Of a stretch of 64,000 nucleotides of DNA, positions 18,389 to 27,105 are shown piece after piece (position 1 is the first letter of the stretch; every line of letters begins with the position of its first letter). Origin of the DNA: an uncultured Candidatus Pelagibacter sp. GTDB lineage: Bacteria; Pseudomonadota; Alphaproteobacteria; Pelagibacterales; Pelagibacteraceae. The translations under genes were made by a program, and so were the position numbers. A model generated the notes under the pieces. It saw only the letters and a program-made list of their open reading frames with translations. It was not told where the DNA came from and did not search any database. Where the stretch lies: positions 94,529 to 158,528 of the forward strand of contig CAJQSW010000009.1 in NCBI GenBank assembly GCA_905616455.1. The letters run 5' to 3'.

Positions 18389-19548
18389 TTATAAAGATCC
18401 ATTAACGCTTTAGCTTTAATATAGTTTTCATTGAATTCATGTTTGGCATTACTGTCAATTACCACACCAGAGGCAACGGAAATCTCTGAATTGCCTTTGT
18501 AATTTAAAATAGATCTAATAATTATATTAAATCTCATATCTCCATTAAATTTAATATAACCAAAACTACCTGTGTAAACATTTCTATTTTCTTTTTCTTG
18601 TGCGTTAAGCAAATTGAGTGTGCTTACTTTAGGACAACCAATAACAGATCCCCCAGGCATCATTGCCTTTATGACGTCCAATGAAGAGGTATTTTTTTTA
18701 AGCCTACCTCCAATTAAACTTACGTAGTGATAAAGGTCTTTATATTCTTCAACTATTTTCTTTTTAATAATTTTTACAGATCCTGCTTTGCAAATTTTTG
18801 ATAAATCACTTCTTTCCATGTCAACGATCATATTATGCTCTTTACTTTCCTTAATATTTTTTTTAAAAAACGCCAGAGCTTTTATTTTATTAAGTTTGAT
18901 ATTTTTTTTTAAGGTACCAGCAATAGGTTTTGTAGTTATAAAATCATTTGTTTTATTTATTAAATTTTCAGGTGAACAGCTAATTATTGAATAATCTTTA
19001 TCTTTAATCATAAAGGCTTCAGGAGCCATATTGCTTTTCACAAGTCTACTAAAATAATCTAAAGCATCTATTTGAGATTTATTGCTATATTTTGTACAGA
19101 TTTTTATTTGATAAGTTTCACCAGATTTTATTTTCTTCTTAAATTTATCAAAGATGATTTTATAAGAGAATTTGTTTATATTTATCTTAAATAGTTTATT
19201 GGGCTTAACTATTCCTAAATTTTTATAATTTAATTTATTTGGAAGTTTTAGTTTGGTTTCTGGTTTGTAAAAAATACCCTTAGGAAATTTTAGACCCTTT
19301 TGCTTTTTTACTTTAATACCTATTAAATTATTTAAAATTTCATAACCAAAAAACCCAATAAATAAATCTGTATCATTTTTTTTAGATTTTACTTTAGTAC
19401 TCTCTTTAATAAATTTTTCTATATTACTGTTTGTTAAAATAATTTTTTTTGAGAAATCTGTATATAAATCAAATCCTTTATTTACCTTATAAATAATAAA
19501 AGGTTTTTTTGAGTTATTTAAATTTTCTAGGTAATTTTTCTTAATCAA
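18385..19548 (-). CDS. pabB: chorismate-binding enzyme, PabB-like (aminodeoxychorismate synthase component I)
   Basis: The 387-residue protein carries the chorismate-binding core: FMIKDKDYSIISCSPENLI, DMERSDLSKICKAGSVKI, the MMPGGSVIGCPK loop and TGSFGYIKFNGDMRFNI. It is shorter than most PabB or TrpE proteins (about 450-500 residues) because its N-terminal domain is reduced. The substrate loop reads TTKPIAGTL. In E. coli PabB the equivalent is PIKGT, whose Lys forms a covalent intermediate, while TrpE has PIAGT. Some bacterial PabB proteins also have Ala, so the motif does not decide; the pabA and pabC neighbours favour folate synthesis. Confidence 0.78.
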   Translation of the reverse strand: MIKKNYLENLNNSKKPFIIYKVNKGFDLYTDFSKKIILTNSNIEKFIKESTKVKSKKNDTDLFIGFFGYEILNNLIGIKVKKQKGLKFPKGIFYKPETKLKLPNKLNYKNLGIVKPNKLFKININKFSYKIIFDKFKKKIKSGETYQIKICTKYSNKSQIDALDYFSRLVKSNMAPEAFMIKDKDYSIISCSPENLINKTNDFITTKPIAGTLKKNIKLNKIKALAFFKKNIKESKEHNMIVDMERSDLSKICKAGSVKIIKKKIVEEYKDLYHYVSLIGGRLKKNTSSLDVIKAMMPGGSVIGCPKVSTLNLLNAQEKENRNVYTGSFGYIKFNGDMRFNIIIRSILNYKGNSEISVASGVVIDSNAKHEFNENYIKAKALMDLYK

Positions 19549-19552
19549 TTTA

Positions 19553-20773
19553 CTATTCTGTTTTTAATCTTAAAACTGCTTGTTCCTTAATTGGTAGATG
19601 TATTATTGCTGCAAAAACAGATAATGCAATTGCTAAATACCAAGCGTAATCATATGAACCATATAGATCATGAAACAAACCTCCTAAAAATGCACCGAAG
19701 AATGAGCCTACTTGATGGCTTAAAAAAACTATTCCATATAATACACCTAAATATTTTGTTCCGAAAATATGAGCTACTATACCACTTGTTGCTGGTACTG
19801 TTGATAGCCATAAAAAACCAAAGCTTGCACCAAAGATAAATGCATTAATGTTACTTGCTGGTAAAAAGATAAATAAGATTATTGAAATACCCCTTAATGC
19901 ATAGATGGAGCTTAAAATAAATTTTTTACTAATTTTTGTAGAAAGATACCCACTTAATAAAGAACCAAATATATTAAATAGTCCAATTAACGATAAAATT
20001 GCTGCAGCTGTCCAGCTTTCTAGGCCTCTATCAATTACATACTTTGGAACATGAGCTCCGACTAGCGTTATGTGAAAACCACACACAAAAAACCCAGATG
20101 AGAGAAGTATGAAGCTTTTGTTTTTAAAAGCCTCTTTTAAAGCATCAAAGATACTTTGATCATTTAGTTTCTCAATGGATTGAGGTGTAAAAGGAGATCT
20201 CACAAAAAAAGCTACAATAAGTCCAATAAATAAAAAAATCATAAATACAAATAGTGTATCTACCCAACCATTTTTGATTAATGAGTAACTCGTATAAAGT
20301 GGAGAAATAAAATACCCAAATGAACCAATGGCCGTTACAATGCTCATTGCTATTGTTCTGCTTGATAAGGGAAAATGTTTACCTACTATAGCCATAGGGA
20401 TGCTTATTGCTGTGCCACCCAACCCTATTCCAACTAAAACCCCCAAATCTAATTGAAAAAAAATTCCGGTATTTGGTCCTGAATATAAAAAATAAATTCC
20501 CAGTATATAAAAAATAAAAGCTAAGCAGATTGCCTGATGCCCACCATATTTATCTGCAATTGCTCCAAATATAGGTCCTGTTAATCCCCACACCAGCATT
20601 TGAATGCCGATAGCTAAACCTGATTGGGTAATTGTAATATCTAGCTCGTCTTTAAAATCCATGAAAAATAACCCAAAAGTTTGTCTAACACCAAGTGAGA
20701 TTAAAACAACAACACAAGCTGCAATTAAAGTTATTAAAGCAGTTTTATTTTTTATAAATTTTTCAGAACTCAT
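19553..20773 (-). CDS. MFS transporter, monocarboxylate/oxalate-antiporter-like
   Basis: This 406-residue protein has twelve hydrophobic helices in two six-helix halves. Cytoplasmic loop motifs include GAIADKYGGHQA between helices 2 and 3 and a long polar loop after helix 6 (FVRSPFTPQSIEKLNDQ). The overall pattern, with RQTFGLFF in helix 1, resembles the OxlT/MCT group of organic-anion MFS carriers. The substrate is unknown. It overlaps the transsulfuration gene by 4 bases and ends 4 bases before pabB, so it is part of a continuous minus-strand run from 21945 to 17098. Confidence 0.82.
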   Translation of the reverse strand: MSSEKFIKNKTALITLIAACVVVLISLGVRQTFGLFFMDFKDELDITITQSGLAIGIQMLVWGLTGPIFGAIADKYGGHQAICLAFIFYILGIYFLYSGPNTGIFFQLDLGVLVGIGLGGTAISIPMAIVGKHFPLSSRTIAMSIVTAIGSFGYFISPLYTSYSLIKNGWVDTLFVFMIFLFIGLIVAFFVRSPFTPQSIEKLNDQSIFDALKEAFKNKSFILLSSGFFVCGFHITLVGAHVPKYVIDRGLESWTAAAILSLIGLFNIFGSLLSGYLSTKISKKFILSSIYALRGISIILFIFLPASNINAFIFGASFGFLWLSTVPATSGIVAHIFGTKYLGVLYGIVFLSHQVGSFFGAFLGGLFHDLYGSYDYAWYLAIALSVFAAIIHLPIKEQAVLRLKTE

Positions 20774-21945
20774 TTAACGAGCTTAAGAGATTTTTTTAAG
20801 TCATTAATTAAATCTTTTGGGTCCTCTAAACCAATATGAAGTCTTACTAGGTGTTCATCTTTTGCTAATTTTAAATATTGTCTATTTCCTTGTTCTCTCT
20901 TATCTTGGTATAATGCAAGACTTTCAAATCCTCCCCAACTGTAACCATAACCAAACAAACTTAATGAATTAACAAATTTAATTACTGAACTTTTATTTTT
21001 TGATTTAATCTTAAGACCCATTAATCCTGATGCTCCAGAATAATATTTTTTCCACATTCTAAAGTTAAGTGAATCTTTCTTGTGTGGATATAAAAGTTTT
21101 ATATTCTTATATTTAGATAAAAAATTTGCTATTTCTTTTGAGCTCTTCTCATGTTTATCTAAACGAACATCAAGAGTTCTTAAACCACGTGTAATCAAAT
21201 AAGCATCATCAGGTCCTAGTCTTAGCCCAGTAATCTTATTTGTTTTATCAACTTCTTTAAAAACTTTTTTATTTACAGCTAAACTTCCTCCCATCACATC
21301 GGAGTGACCAGAATAATATTTAGTAGCTGAAACAATTGACATGTCAAAACCCAATGGAATAGGTTTAAGAAAATATGGAGTCCCCCAAGTATTATCTATA
21401 GCTGTTAAAACTTTATTTTTTTTTGCAATTGAAACGATTTTACCTAAATCTTGAAAATCAAAAGAGTTACTACCTGGGTTTTCAACGAATATTAATTTAG
21501 TTTTTTTTGTTATATTTTTTTCTAAAGTTTTTAAATCATGTGGATTATAAAAGGTTGTTTTAATATTAAATTCTTTTAAAAAATCTTGTGTTAATATTCT
21601 TGTTGGTGAATAGGTTGGGTCGGCAACAATAATTTCGTCTCCTGGTCTAACGACACTAAAGATCGCCAAAAAAACAGAGCCAAATCCTGTTGGTGTTAGG
21701 AATACATGGTAACACTCTTCCATTTCCTTAAGTATCTGTGAAAGAATGTGTGTAGTAGAAGTTCCCTGCCTGCCGTAGTCAAAATGACCCCCTGTGGGAT
21801 CTTTTTTGGCTTTATCTTGCATTTTTCTTATATCCTGCATGGATTTAAAGATAATAGTGGATGCCCTCACTACAGGAGGGTTTACAGACTGATTATGGTA
21901 ATCTTTTGCAGTATGTTTAAGGAAAGTCTTGAATGATTTTGTCAT
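20770..21945 (-). CDS. cystathionine beta-lyase-like transsulfuration enzyme (PLP)
   Basis: The 391-residue protein belongs to the Cys/Met-metabolism PLP family. It has the N-terminal YHNQSVNPPVVRASTIIF, the central DNTWGTPYFLKPIPLG and the PLP-lysine motif SATKYYSGHSDVMGGSL near residue 205. The GGFESLALY segment near the C-terminus favours the MetC type over MetB or MetZ. MetC cleaves cystathionine to homocysteine, pyruvate and ammonia. I leave the symbol open because family members are promiscuous and could also act as Cys or alliin-type lyases. I looked for a SAM-type riboswitch in the short upstream gap and saw none. Confidence 0.8.
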   Translation of the reverse strand: MTKSFKTFLKHTAKDYHNQSVNPPVVRASTIIFKSMQDIRKMQDKAKKDPTGGHFDYGRQGTSTTHILSQILKEMEECYHVFLTPTGFGSVFLAIFSVVRPGDEIIVADPTYSPTRILTQDFLKEFNIKTTFYNPHDLKTLEKNITKKTKLIFVENPGSNSFDFQDLGKIVSIAKKNKVLTAIDNTWGTPYFLKPIPLGFDMSIVSATKYYSGHSDVMGGSLAVNKKVFKEVDKTNKITGLRLGPDDAYLITRGLRTLDVRLDKHEKSSKEIANFLSKYKNIKLLYPHKKDSLNFRMWKKYYSGASGLMGLKIKSKNKSSVIKFVNSLSLFGYGYSWGGFESLALYQDKREQGNRQYLKLAKDEHLVRLHIGLEDPKDLINDLKKSLKLVK

Positions 21946-22018
21946 AAAAAATTTGATAAGTTAATAGGACAATGCTATATCCCTCGAATTAGGTCAATAA
22001 AATTATATATAGGATAAT

Positions 22019-22102
22019 ATGGGTTACCCAAAAAAACATAGAGGTCGAAGAAAACAGGGCTCTAAAAAAAGAAGAGCTAAAAGAAAAAATAAGAAGAAGT
22101 AG
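22019..22102 (+). CDS. 27-residue, extremely basic peptide
   Basis: An ATG at 22019 with an AGGA Shine-Dalgarno motif four bases upstream opens a 27-codon frame ending in TAG at 22102. The peptide begins MGYPKKHRGRRKQG and ends in a run of Lys and Arg. About two thirds of its residues are Lys, Arg or His, with no acidic residue. That composition is not expected from drift even in AT-rich DNA, because it needs many CGA, AGA and GGT codons in phase. It resembles small ribosome-associated proteins in size and charge, but I cannot assign a family. It lies nine bases ahead of the next membrane-protein gene. Confidence 0.55.
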   Translation: MGYPKKHRGRRKQGSKKRRAKRKNKKK

Positions 22103-22111
22103 TTCTTTTTA

Positions 22112-22822
22112 ATGGATAAGATTCAAAAAATTAAATCTATTAGTATTTGGATATTTATCGTTCCATTTATTGCCGTCAATACCTGCTTATTGTTAATTAA
22201 TGAATTTCAATGGGTATTTCCTGATCCAGAAGACATTATACATAATGCTTTTCCTTACTTTGATGGTCAGGCTTCTATTAGCAGAGTTGTAAGACCTTTC
22301 CCTACATGGTTAATATTTAAACCTGCTATGTTTTTAACTACTTATTTATTGATTAAATATTGGCTTTATAACAAAGATATAATAATTCATTTTAATGGTG
22401 GTCACAAATATCTTAAAAAAATTATTTTTTTTGGGGTTGGATCTGCAATAGCTTTAACTGTGCATTCAATTTTTTTAGGAATTCATTTTGATAACGATTT
22501 GTATAAATTATTCAGAAGAGTGCTAATGTTAGTCTTTATAATTTTTGAAGTTGCAGCTCAATCATACTTTGTTGCAATATTGTATTCTTTTAAAAATAAA
22601 TTACAGAAACACATTAGCATTAAGGTATTAAAAATGAAATTAATTTTAGTTTCAATGTTAGTTATAGTTGGTGTAATTAGCATCCCTATAATTAGTTTGC
22701 CTGGAAATGATTTTTTGGGTCTAAACCTTAAATTTATTAAGCATGCTTTAGAGTGGGATTATTTTTTAGGTGTTATTATTTTTTACTTATTAACTTATTT
22801 TATGTGGAAAAAGAAAAGTTAA
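22112..22822 (+). CDS. polytopic membrane protein of unknown function
   Basis: The 236-residue protein has seven likely membrane helices (starting near residues 11, 65, 101, 132, 176, 213 and one weak). A conserved-looking periplasmic loop lies after helix 1 ([23 protein letters not shown]). No domain is recognised. The [21 protein letters not shown] segment suggests a specific structured loop rather than a transporter. It follows the small basic peptide by nine bases and converges on mnmA with a 4-base overlap. Confidence 0.75.
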   Translation: MDKIQKIKSISIWIFIVPFIAVNTCLLLINEFQWVFPDPEDIIHNAFPYFDGQASISRVVRPFPTWLIFKPAMFLTTYLLIKYWLYNKDIIIHFNGGHKYLKKIIFFGVGSAIALTVHSIFLGIHFDNDLYKLFRRVLMLVFIIFEVAAQSYFVAILYSFKNKLQKHISIKVLKMKLILVSMLVIVGVISIPIISLPGNDFLGLNLKFIKHALEWDYFLGVIIFYLLTYFMWKKKS

Positions 22823-23934
22823 CTTGCAATCCATCCTCCACCTAAAACTTTATACCCAAAATTATTTTTTGAATAAAAAACACAAGCTTGACCAGGAGCA
22901 ATTCCATGTTCTTCCTCAAGTAAATTGATACTTGCTGAAGTATCCATAATATTTATCTTGGCTCTAATTAATCTTCCTGTAGATCTTACTTTTACAAATA
23001 ATTCATTTTCAAAATCATTTTGATCATTGGTTATAATATTTAAATCCTTTAAATTAATTTTAGTTTTAATTAAATATTCTTTGGCACCAACAATGATTTC
23101 GTTTTTTTTTGCAATAATCTTTATTACATACAGGGGGTTCTTATCTGAAATTCCTATTCCCTTTCTTTGACCAATTGTGTAATTAATAATTCCATCATGA
23201 ACACCGATCACATTACCTTCCATATTTTTTATGTTGCCTTTACTAAAAGAGTTTGGTCTAAATTTCTCTATAACAGATGCATAATCTCCATTTGGTACAA
23301 AGCATATATCTTGGCTATCAGGTTTGTCAGCAACATTAAGGTCTAGCTCTCTTGCAATGTTTCTTGTTTCATCCTTAAGAAGATTCCCTAAAGGAAATCT
23401 CAAAAAATTTAACTGTTCTTTTGTGGTATTAAATAAGAAATAACTTTGATCTCTATTTAGGTCTATTCCTCGATACATATCTGTATTATTTTTTTCGGTA
23501 ACACTTTTTACGTAATGGCCTGTAACTAAAGCATCTGCATTTAGTCTTTTTGCTTCATTGAATAGATCTGTAAATTTTACAGTTTTATTACATTGAACGC
23601 AGGGTATGGGTGTTTCACCATTTAAATAACTATCAATAAAATTGTCAATTACACCCTCTTTGAATTTATCTTGGTAATAAAGAATTTTATGTTCTATTTT
23701 TAATTTGTCAGCTACTCTTTTAGCATCCATAATATCCTGACCAGCACAACATTGCTTTGATGAAGCTGTTTCTTTACTGTCGTTATAAAGCTTTAAAGTT
23801 ATGCCTATGACATTGTAGCCTTCATTCTTCATCATTGCTGCAACTGTTGAAGAATCTACTCCACCAGACATAGCAACAACAACCAAAGTTTCTTTAGGGT
23901 CTTTAGCTATTCCAATTGAATTAAATTTTGTCAT
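22819..23934 (-). CDS. mnmA: tRNA-specific 2-thiouridylase
   Basis: MnmA thiolates U34 of tRNA Lys, Glu and Gln. The 371-residue protein has the PP-loop AMSGGVDSS (about residues 22-29), a Cys in PIPCVQCNK near 112, the RDQSYFLF tRNA-contact segment and the second catalytic Cys in [13 protein letters not shown] near 207. The C-terminal beta-barrel is present through GQACVFY. It is divergent from the DUF3553/cysQ group, and its 3' end overlaps the convergent membrane-protein gene by four bases. Confidence 0.96.
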   Translation of the reverse strand: MTKFNSIGIAKDPKETLVVVAMSGGVDSSTVAAMMKNEGYNVIGITLKLYNDSKETASSKQCCAGQDIMDAKRVADKLKIEHKILYYQDKFKEGVIDNFIDSYLNGETPIPCVQCNKTVKFTDLFNEAKRLNADALVTGHYVKSVTEKNNTDMYRGIDLNRDQSYFLFNTTKEQLNFLRFPLGNLLKDETRNIARELDLNVADKPDSQDICFVPNGDYASVIEKFRPNSFSKGNIKNMEGNVIGVHDGIINYTIGQRKGIGISDKNPLYVIKIIAKKNEIIVGAKEYLIKTKINLKDLNIITNDQNDFENELFVKVRSTGRLIRAKINIMDTSASINLLEEEHGIAPGQACVFYSKNNFGYKVLGGGWIAS

Positions 23935-23976
23935 ATTTAATGTTATTTATTCCTATATTTTATATAAGTAAATTAA

Positions 23977-24147
23977 ATGATTTTAGATTATGAACCAGGT
24001 GATAAAGTCACCAATCTAGACAATAAAGACTGGGGCATAGGACAAGTTCAATCAATAATTAATGGAAAAGTTACAATTAATTTTGAAAATGTCGGAAAAA
24101 AGGTAATTAACTCAAAAATAGTTAGAATAGAAAAAATTTATAAATGA
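23977..24147 (+). CDS. DUF3553 family small protein
   Basis: The 56-residue ORF starts with ATG at 23977 and stops with TGA at 24147. Its sequence pattern, EPGDKVTNLDNKDWGIGQVQSIINGKVTINFENVGKKVI, is that of DUF3553, a short SH3-like or Tudor-like domain common in alphaproteobacteria and also fused to UvrD-type helicases. The function is unknown; DNA or RNA handling is suggested by the fusions. It overlaps the cysQ start by four bases (ATGA), so the two are translationally coupled. Confidence 0.82.
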   Translation: MILDYEPGDKVTNLDNKDWGIGQVQSIINGKVTINFENVGKKVINSKIVRIEKIYK

Positions 24148-24914
24148 ATATTGAAGAAGCAAAAAAAATAACGTTATCACTAATAGATACTTTCAACAAA
24201 GCAAGTCAAGTTGCGTTAGATCTTCGAAAAGCTGGTTTAAAAAAAGAAATTAAGTCAGATAACACCCCAGTGACTAATGGTGATATTGAGGTTAATGAAA
24301 TCTTAACAAAAAAAATATCTGAAATCACCCCAAATATCGTAATTATCTCAGAAGAAAATATTTCTCATAAAAATGATAAAAATTTAGAAAATTTTTGGTT
24401 AATAGATCCTATCGATGGAACAAGAGACTACATAAGTGGTAGAGATGAATTCACATTAAATGCTGCTTTAATAATAGATAAGAAACCAGCTATAGGTATT
24501 ATTACAGCACCAGCCAAAAAGAGAGTTTTTTATTCATATGGGATGTCAAATAGTTATGAATTGATCAATGAGCAAGAAATTAATCTCATCGAAAAAAAAA
24601 AAAAATACAGTGGGTTAAAAGCTGTTAGTTACTCTGATGAATTAAAGATGAAGATCATAGAAGTACATAAAAAATATAGTATTAAGTCACATCAAAAAAT
24701 GAAAAGTTCATTAAAATTTTGTGTTATCGCTGCAGGTGAGTATGATTTGTATGCAGCAGAACCAAGAGCATGTGAATGGGATATAGCTGCAGGTCATGCC
24801 ATACTTGAGCATGCTGGTGGTAAAATAACAGATTTTAACGGTGATGAAATTTTATATGGTAAACCAGAATTTAAAAACCCAAGTTTGATTATAAGAAATA
24901 AAAATATACTCTAA
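24144..24914 (+). CDS. cysQ: 3'(2'),5'-bisphosphate nucleotidase CysQ
   Basis: The 256-residue inositol-monophosphatase-fold protein carries the metal motif WLIDPIDGTRDYISG near residue 87, an upstream Glu in ISEEN and the C-terminal CEWDIAAGHAILEHAGG near 215. CysQ removes the 3'-phosphate from PAP or the related bisphosphate formed during sulfate activation and CoA transfer. Its ATG lies in the last codons of the DUF3553 gene, and its stop overlaps the next small ORF by one base, so the three genes are one unit. Confidence 0.9.
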   Translation: MNIEEAKKITLSLIDTFNKASQVALDLRKAGLKKEIKSDNTPVTNGDIEVNEILTKKISEITPNIVIISEENISHKNDKNLENFWLIDPIDGTRDYISGRDEFTLNAALIIDKKPAIGIITAPAKKRVFYSYGMSNSYELINEQEINLIEKKKKYSGLKAVSYSDELKMKIIEVHKKYSIKSHQKMKSSLKFCVIAAGEYDLYAAEPRACEWDIAAGHAILEHAGGKITDFNGDEILYGKPEFKNPSLIIRNKNIL

Positions 24915-25069
24915 TGGACGAACAATTAAGAATAATTTTAATAATAATAGTTTCTGTATCAATATTTGGTCTTCTAGTTTTTGTGTTTGTTAAAAACCAT
25001 ATAAGAAATGTAGTTAACCACTTGGAAAAAGAAGAAAAAAAGAAATCAAAGCAATTTGATGATCTTTAA
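24914..25069 (+). CDS. 51-residue single-TM membrane protein
   Basis: An ATG overlapping the cysQ stop by one base opens a 51-codon frame. One long hydrophobic helix (residues about 6-26) is followed by a charged cytoplasmic tail (HLEKEEKKKSKQFDDL). No family is recognised. The coupling to cysQ and the clear helix-plus-charged-tail architecture support it as a gene. Its 3' end overlaps the convergent recX gene by 24 bases. Confidence 0.6.
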   Translation: MDEQLRIILIIIVSVSIFGLLVFVFVKNHIRNVVNHLEKEEKKKSKQFDDL

Positions 25070-25609
25070 ATACTCCGATTGATCAATATCCATTATTCTT
25101 TTTGATGTTCCAAAATCAAAACCGTTTCTAGCAAGAAGTGATATATCCTTTTTATAAAATAAAGGCCTATTATCTTCTGCTCGTGCTGGGCCTATTCTTT
25201 TTTTTTTACAAATCTTAATACCAGAGAAGAAATCTTGATCGGAGTTATCCTCCTTAATCTTTTCAATCGACTCTTTAATATATGTTTCGTTTATACCCTT
25301 GCCCATAAGATAATATCTGATCTTATTTATGGAACTACCTTTTTGAATTAAACTACGCGTCTTACTCTCGGAATAAAATTTATCACTAATAAATTTACTT
25401 TTTTCAAGATCAGGTAAAACTATATCAATAAGGTCTGTGATATCTTGTTTTTTAACATTTGGTACATTTGCTTTAAGGTACTTTTTTAATAGATAGGTTC
25501 TTAGTTGTTGTTTTGAGGGAGCATATTTTTCAATATAAGCAAAAGAAAAATTTCGCATTTCTTCCATGGTAACTTCTAGGGTTTTTTTTCTATTTCTCAT
25601 TGGAATCAT
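25046..25609 (-). CDS. recX: RecX-type regulatory protein
   Basis: The 187-residue helical protein shows the three-helix tandem repeats of RecX: EKYAPSKQQLRTYLLKKYL, then FISDKFYSESKTRSLIQKGSSINKIRYYLMGKGI with YIKESI, and a C-terminal NGFDFGTSKRIMD. RecX binds the RecA filament groove and restrains recombinase activity. No recA is in the window. The N-terminal MIPMRNRKKT offers two ATG starts, 25609 or 25600. The gene is divergent from the ABA4-like gene with only about 28 bases between starts. Confidence 0.8.
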   Translation of the reverse strand: MIPMRNRKKTLEVTMEEMRNFSFAYIEKYAPSKQQLRTYLLKKYLKANVPNVKKQDITDLIDIVLPDLEKSKFISDKFYSESKTRSLIQKGSSINKIRYYLMGKGINETYIKESIEKIKEDNSDQDFFSGIKICKKKRIGPARAEDNRPLFYKKDISLLARNGFDFGTSKRIMDIDQSEYLKIIKLL

Positions 25610-25637
25610 GTTATCTTGTAATATAATACACTATAAA

Positions 25638-26111
25638 ATGATTGATCAAATTTATACATTCTTTACTATGGAAATTATTTACCTCTGGCTAAATCTAGGT
25701 GTTTTACCTTTTTGGTTTACCTTAATAATTTTTCCAAAATCACAGATATCTAGGGTTTTTATAGTCTCTGTTTTTCCAATATTACTATTAAGTTTAGCAT
25801 ATACCTATTTACTCTATATTGCTTACTTGGATGGTTATGATTTCATACAAAATTTTAAAATTTATTTAGGATTGGGTGAAATTTCTATTTTATTTGAAAA
25901 TCAATACTTTTTAATTTTATTTTGGGTACATTTTTTGGCAATCAATCTATTTTGTGGTGGCTGGATTGTTAATGACTCTCAAATGTTTGGTATGAATAAA
26001 TTTCTCGTATCAATTCCACTTATAATTACTTACTTAATAGGTCCAATTGGAATTGTTATATATTGGGTGATAAGAGTATTTTATGCAAAAAGAATAAGAC
26101 TTTATGATTAA
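25638..26111 (+). CDS. ABA4-like (DUF4281) membrane protein
   Basis: The protein has four membrane helices and the ABA4-like pattern: a helix starting LNLGVLPFWFTLIIFPKS, then HFLAINLFCGGWIVNDS and a C-terminal LIGPIGIVIYWVIRVFYAKR. ABA4 is a plant neoxanthin-synthesis factor. The bacterial relatives have no established role, and a carotenoid link is not shown. I chose ATG 25638 (157 residues); ATG 25668 is nearly as good, and an upstream in-frame start at 25566 would lie inside recX. A TATAAT sits at 25622-25627. The stop overlaps the isomerase start by eight bases. Confidence 0.7.
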   Translation: MIDQIYTFFTMEIIYLWLNLGVLPFWFTLIIFPKSQISRVFIVSVFPILLLSLAYTYLLYIAYLDGYDFIQNFKIYLGLGEISILFENQYFLILFWVHFLAINLFCGGWIVNDSQMFGMNKFLVSIPLIITYLIGPIGIVIYWVIRVFYAKRIRLYD

Positions 26112-26688
26112 GTCAATAGATTTTTATTTTGACTTTATTAGCCCCTACTCTTACTTAGCACATAAAAAAATAAAGATATTAAAAGAGAAAAAAAATGTTA
26201 ATTTTAATTATAAGCCAATTCTTGTTGGTGCCCTTCATAATTTACAAGGCATAACTGCACCCGCTTTTATTAAACCAAAGCTAAAACACATGATAAGTGA
26301 TTGTGATTTAATTGCAAAAAAAGATAAATCTAATTTTTTTTGGAATTCTAAATTTCCTATTAACTCATTAAATATCATGCGTGGTTATATTTTTATAAAT
26401 GATGAAACTAAAAATTTATACCTGGATTTAATATTTGATGCCTATTGGAAGGATGACCTAGACACTTCTAGTGAAGAAATCTTAAAAACCCTTCTTGAAA
26501 AATGTAAAATTAATTCAAATGAGTTCTTTGATGGTATTAAGGATCCTAAGATTAAAAATGAATTAAAAATCATTACCCAAGAAGCTCACGATAATGAAAT
26601 ATTTGGTGCACCTAGTTTTGTTGTGAATGGTAAAATATTTTGGGGACAAGATAGATTGGAATTTGCTTTAGACGAGTATAATAAATAG
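26104..26688 (+). CDS. 2-hydroxychromene-2-carboxylate isomerase-like (DsbA fold)
   Basis: The 194-residue protein has the thioredoxin-like DsbA fold of the HCCA isomerase family. The N-terminal FYFDFISPYSYLAHKK carries Ser in the place of the DsbA cysteines, and FGAPSFVVNGKIFWGQDRLEF is the C-terminal signature. Family members are glutathione-dependent isomerases in naphthalene degradation or glutathione transferases of unknown role. No aromatic pathway is encoded nearby. The start overlaps the ABA4-like gene by eight bases. Confidence 0.82.
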   Translation: MIKSIDFYFDFISPYSYLAHKKIKILKEKKNVNFNYKPILVGALHNLQGITAPAFIKPKLKHMISDCDLIAKKDKSNFFWNSKFPINSLNIMRGYIFINDETKNLYLDLIFDAYWKDDLDTSSEEILKTLLEKCKINSNEFFDGIKDPKIKNELKIITQEAHDNEIFGAPSFVVNGKIFWGQDRLEFALDEYNK

Positions 26689-26689
26689 T

Positions 26690-27073
26690 TTAAACTATTT
26701 TAAAATTACTTTTACTTATTGCTGCAAACCCACCGTCTATGTGTGAAACTTTCTCAAAGCCCATTTCTTTTAAAGATTTAGCAGCAAGAGCTGACCTTAA
26801 TCCACCTGCACAAAATAAAACCATCTCTTTATTCATATCGATTTTTCCACTTTTAAAATATGGACCTTCAGGATCTAACCAAAATTCTAACATACCTCGA
26901 GGTATATGGTTTGAGTTTTCAATTCTGCCTGTTTTATCTAATTCACTTTTTTCCCTGATATCAATTAAGGTGCATGCATCATCATTAGATAACTTTAATG
27001 CTTCATTAGCAGTGATAGTCTTAACTTCCCTTAATGCTTCAGAAACTAGAGTTTGTGATGATTTAATAGCCAT
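26690..27073 (-). CDS. single-domain rhodanese-like protein
   Basis: The 127-residue protein is one rhodanese domain, with DACTLIDIREKSELDKTGRIENSNHIPRG in the middle and the active-site loop LFCAGGLRSALAA, whose Cys would carry the persulfide. It has no signal peptide and should be cytosolic. It may act in sulfur transfer or cyanide/thiosulfate chemistry; partners are unknown. It converges on the isomerase gene, with one base between the stops. Confidence 0.88.
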   Translation of the reverse strand: MAIKSSQTLVSEALREVKTITANEALKLSNDDACTLIDIREKSELDKTGRIENSNHIPRGMLEFWLDPEGPYFKSGKIDMNKEMVLFCAGGLRSALAAKSLKEMGFEKVSHIDGGFAAISKSNFKIV

Positions 27074-27105
27074 AATATTGTAAAAATTTAATCATAAACA
27101 ATTAT

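Noticed and set aside
21946..22018. Possible SAM-responsive riboswitch upstream of the cystathionine beta-lyase-like gene.
   Set aside because: The gap is only about 70 bases and shows no paired core or conserved SAM-riboswitch sequence.
22019..22102. Naming the basic 27-residue peptide as ribosomal protein THX.
   Set aside because: Length and charge are similar, but the sequence does not show the THX pattern, so only a descriptive name is justified.
26683..26700. 18-bp perfect palindrome AAATAGTTTAAACTATTT between two convergent genes as a bidirectional terminator.
   Set aside because: It is made only of weak A-T pairs apart from two G-C pairs and has no clear T-run; it can arise by chance where two stop codons meet.
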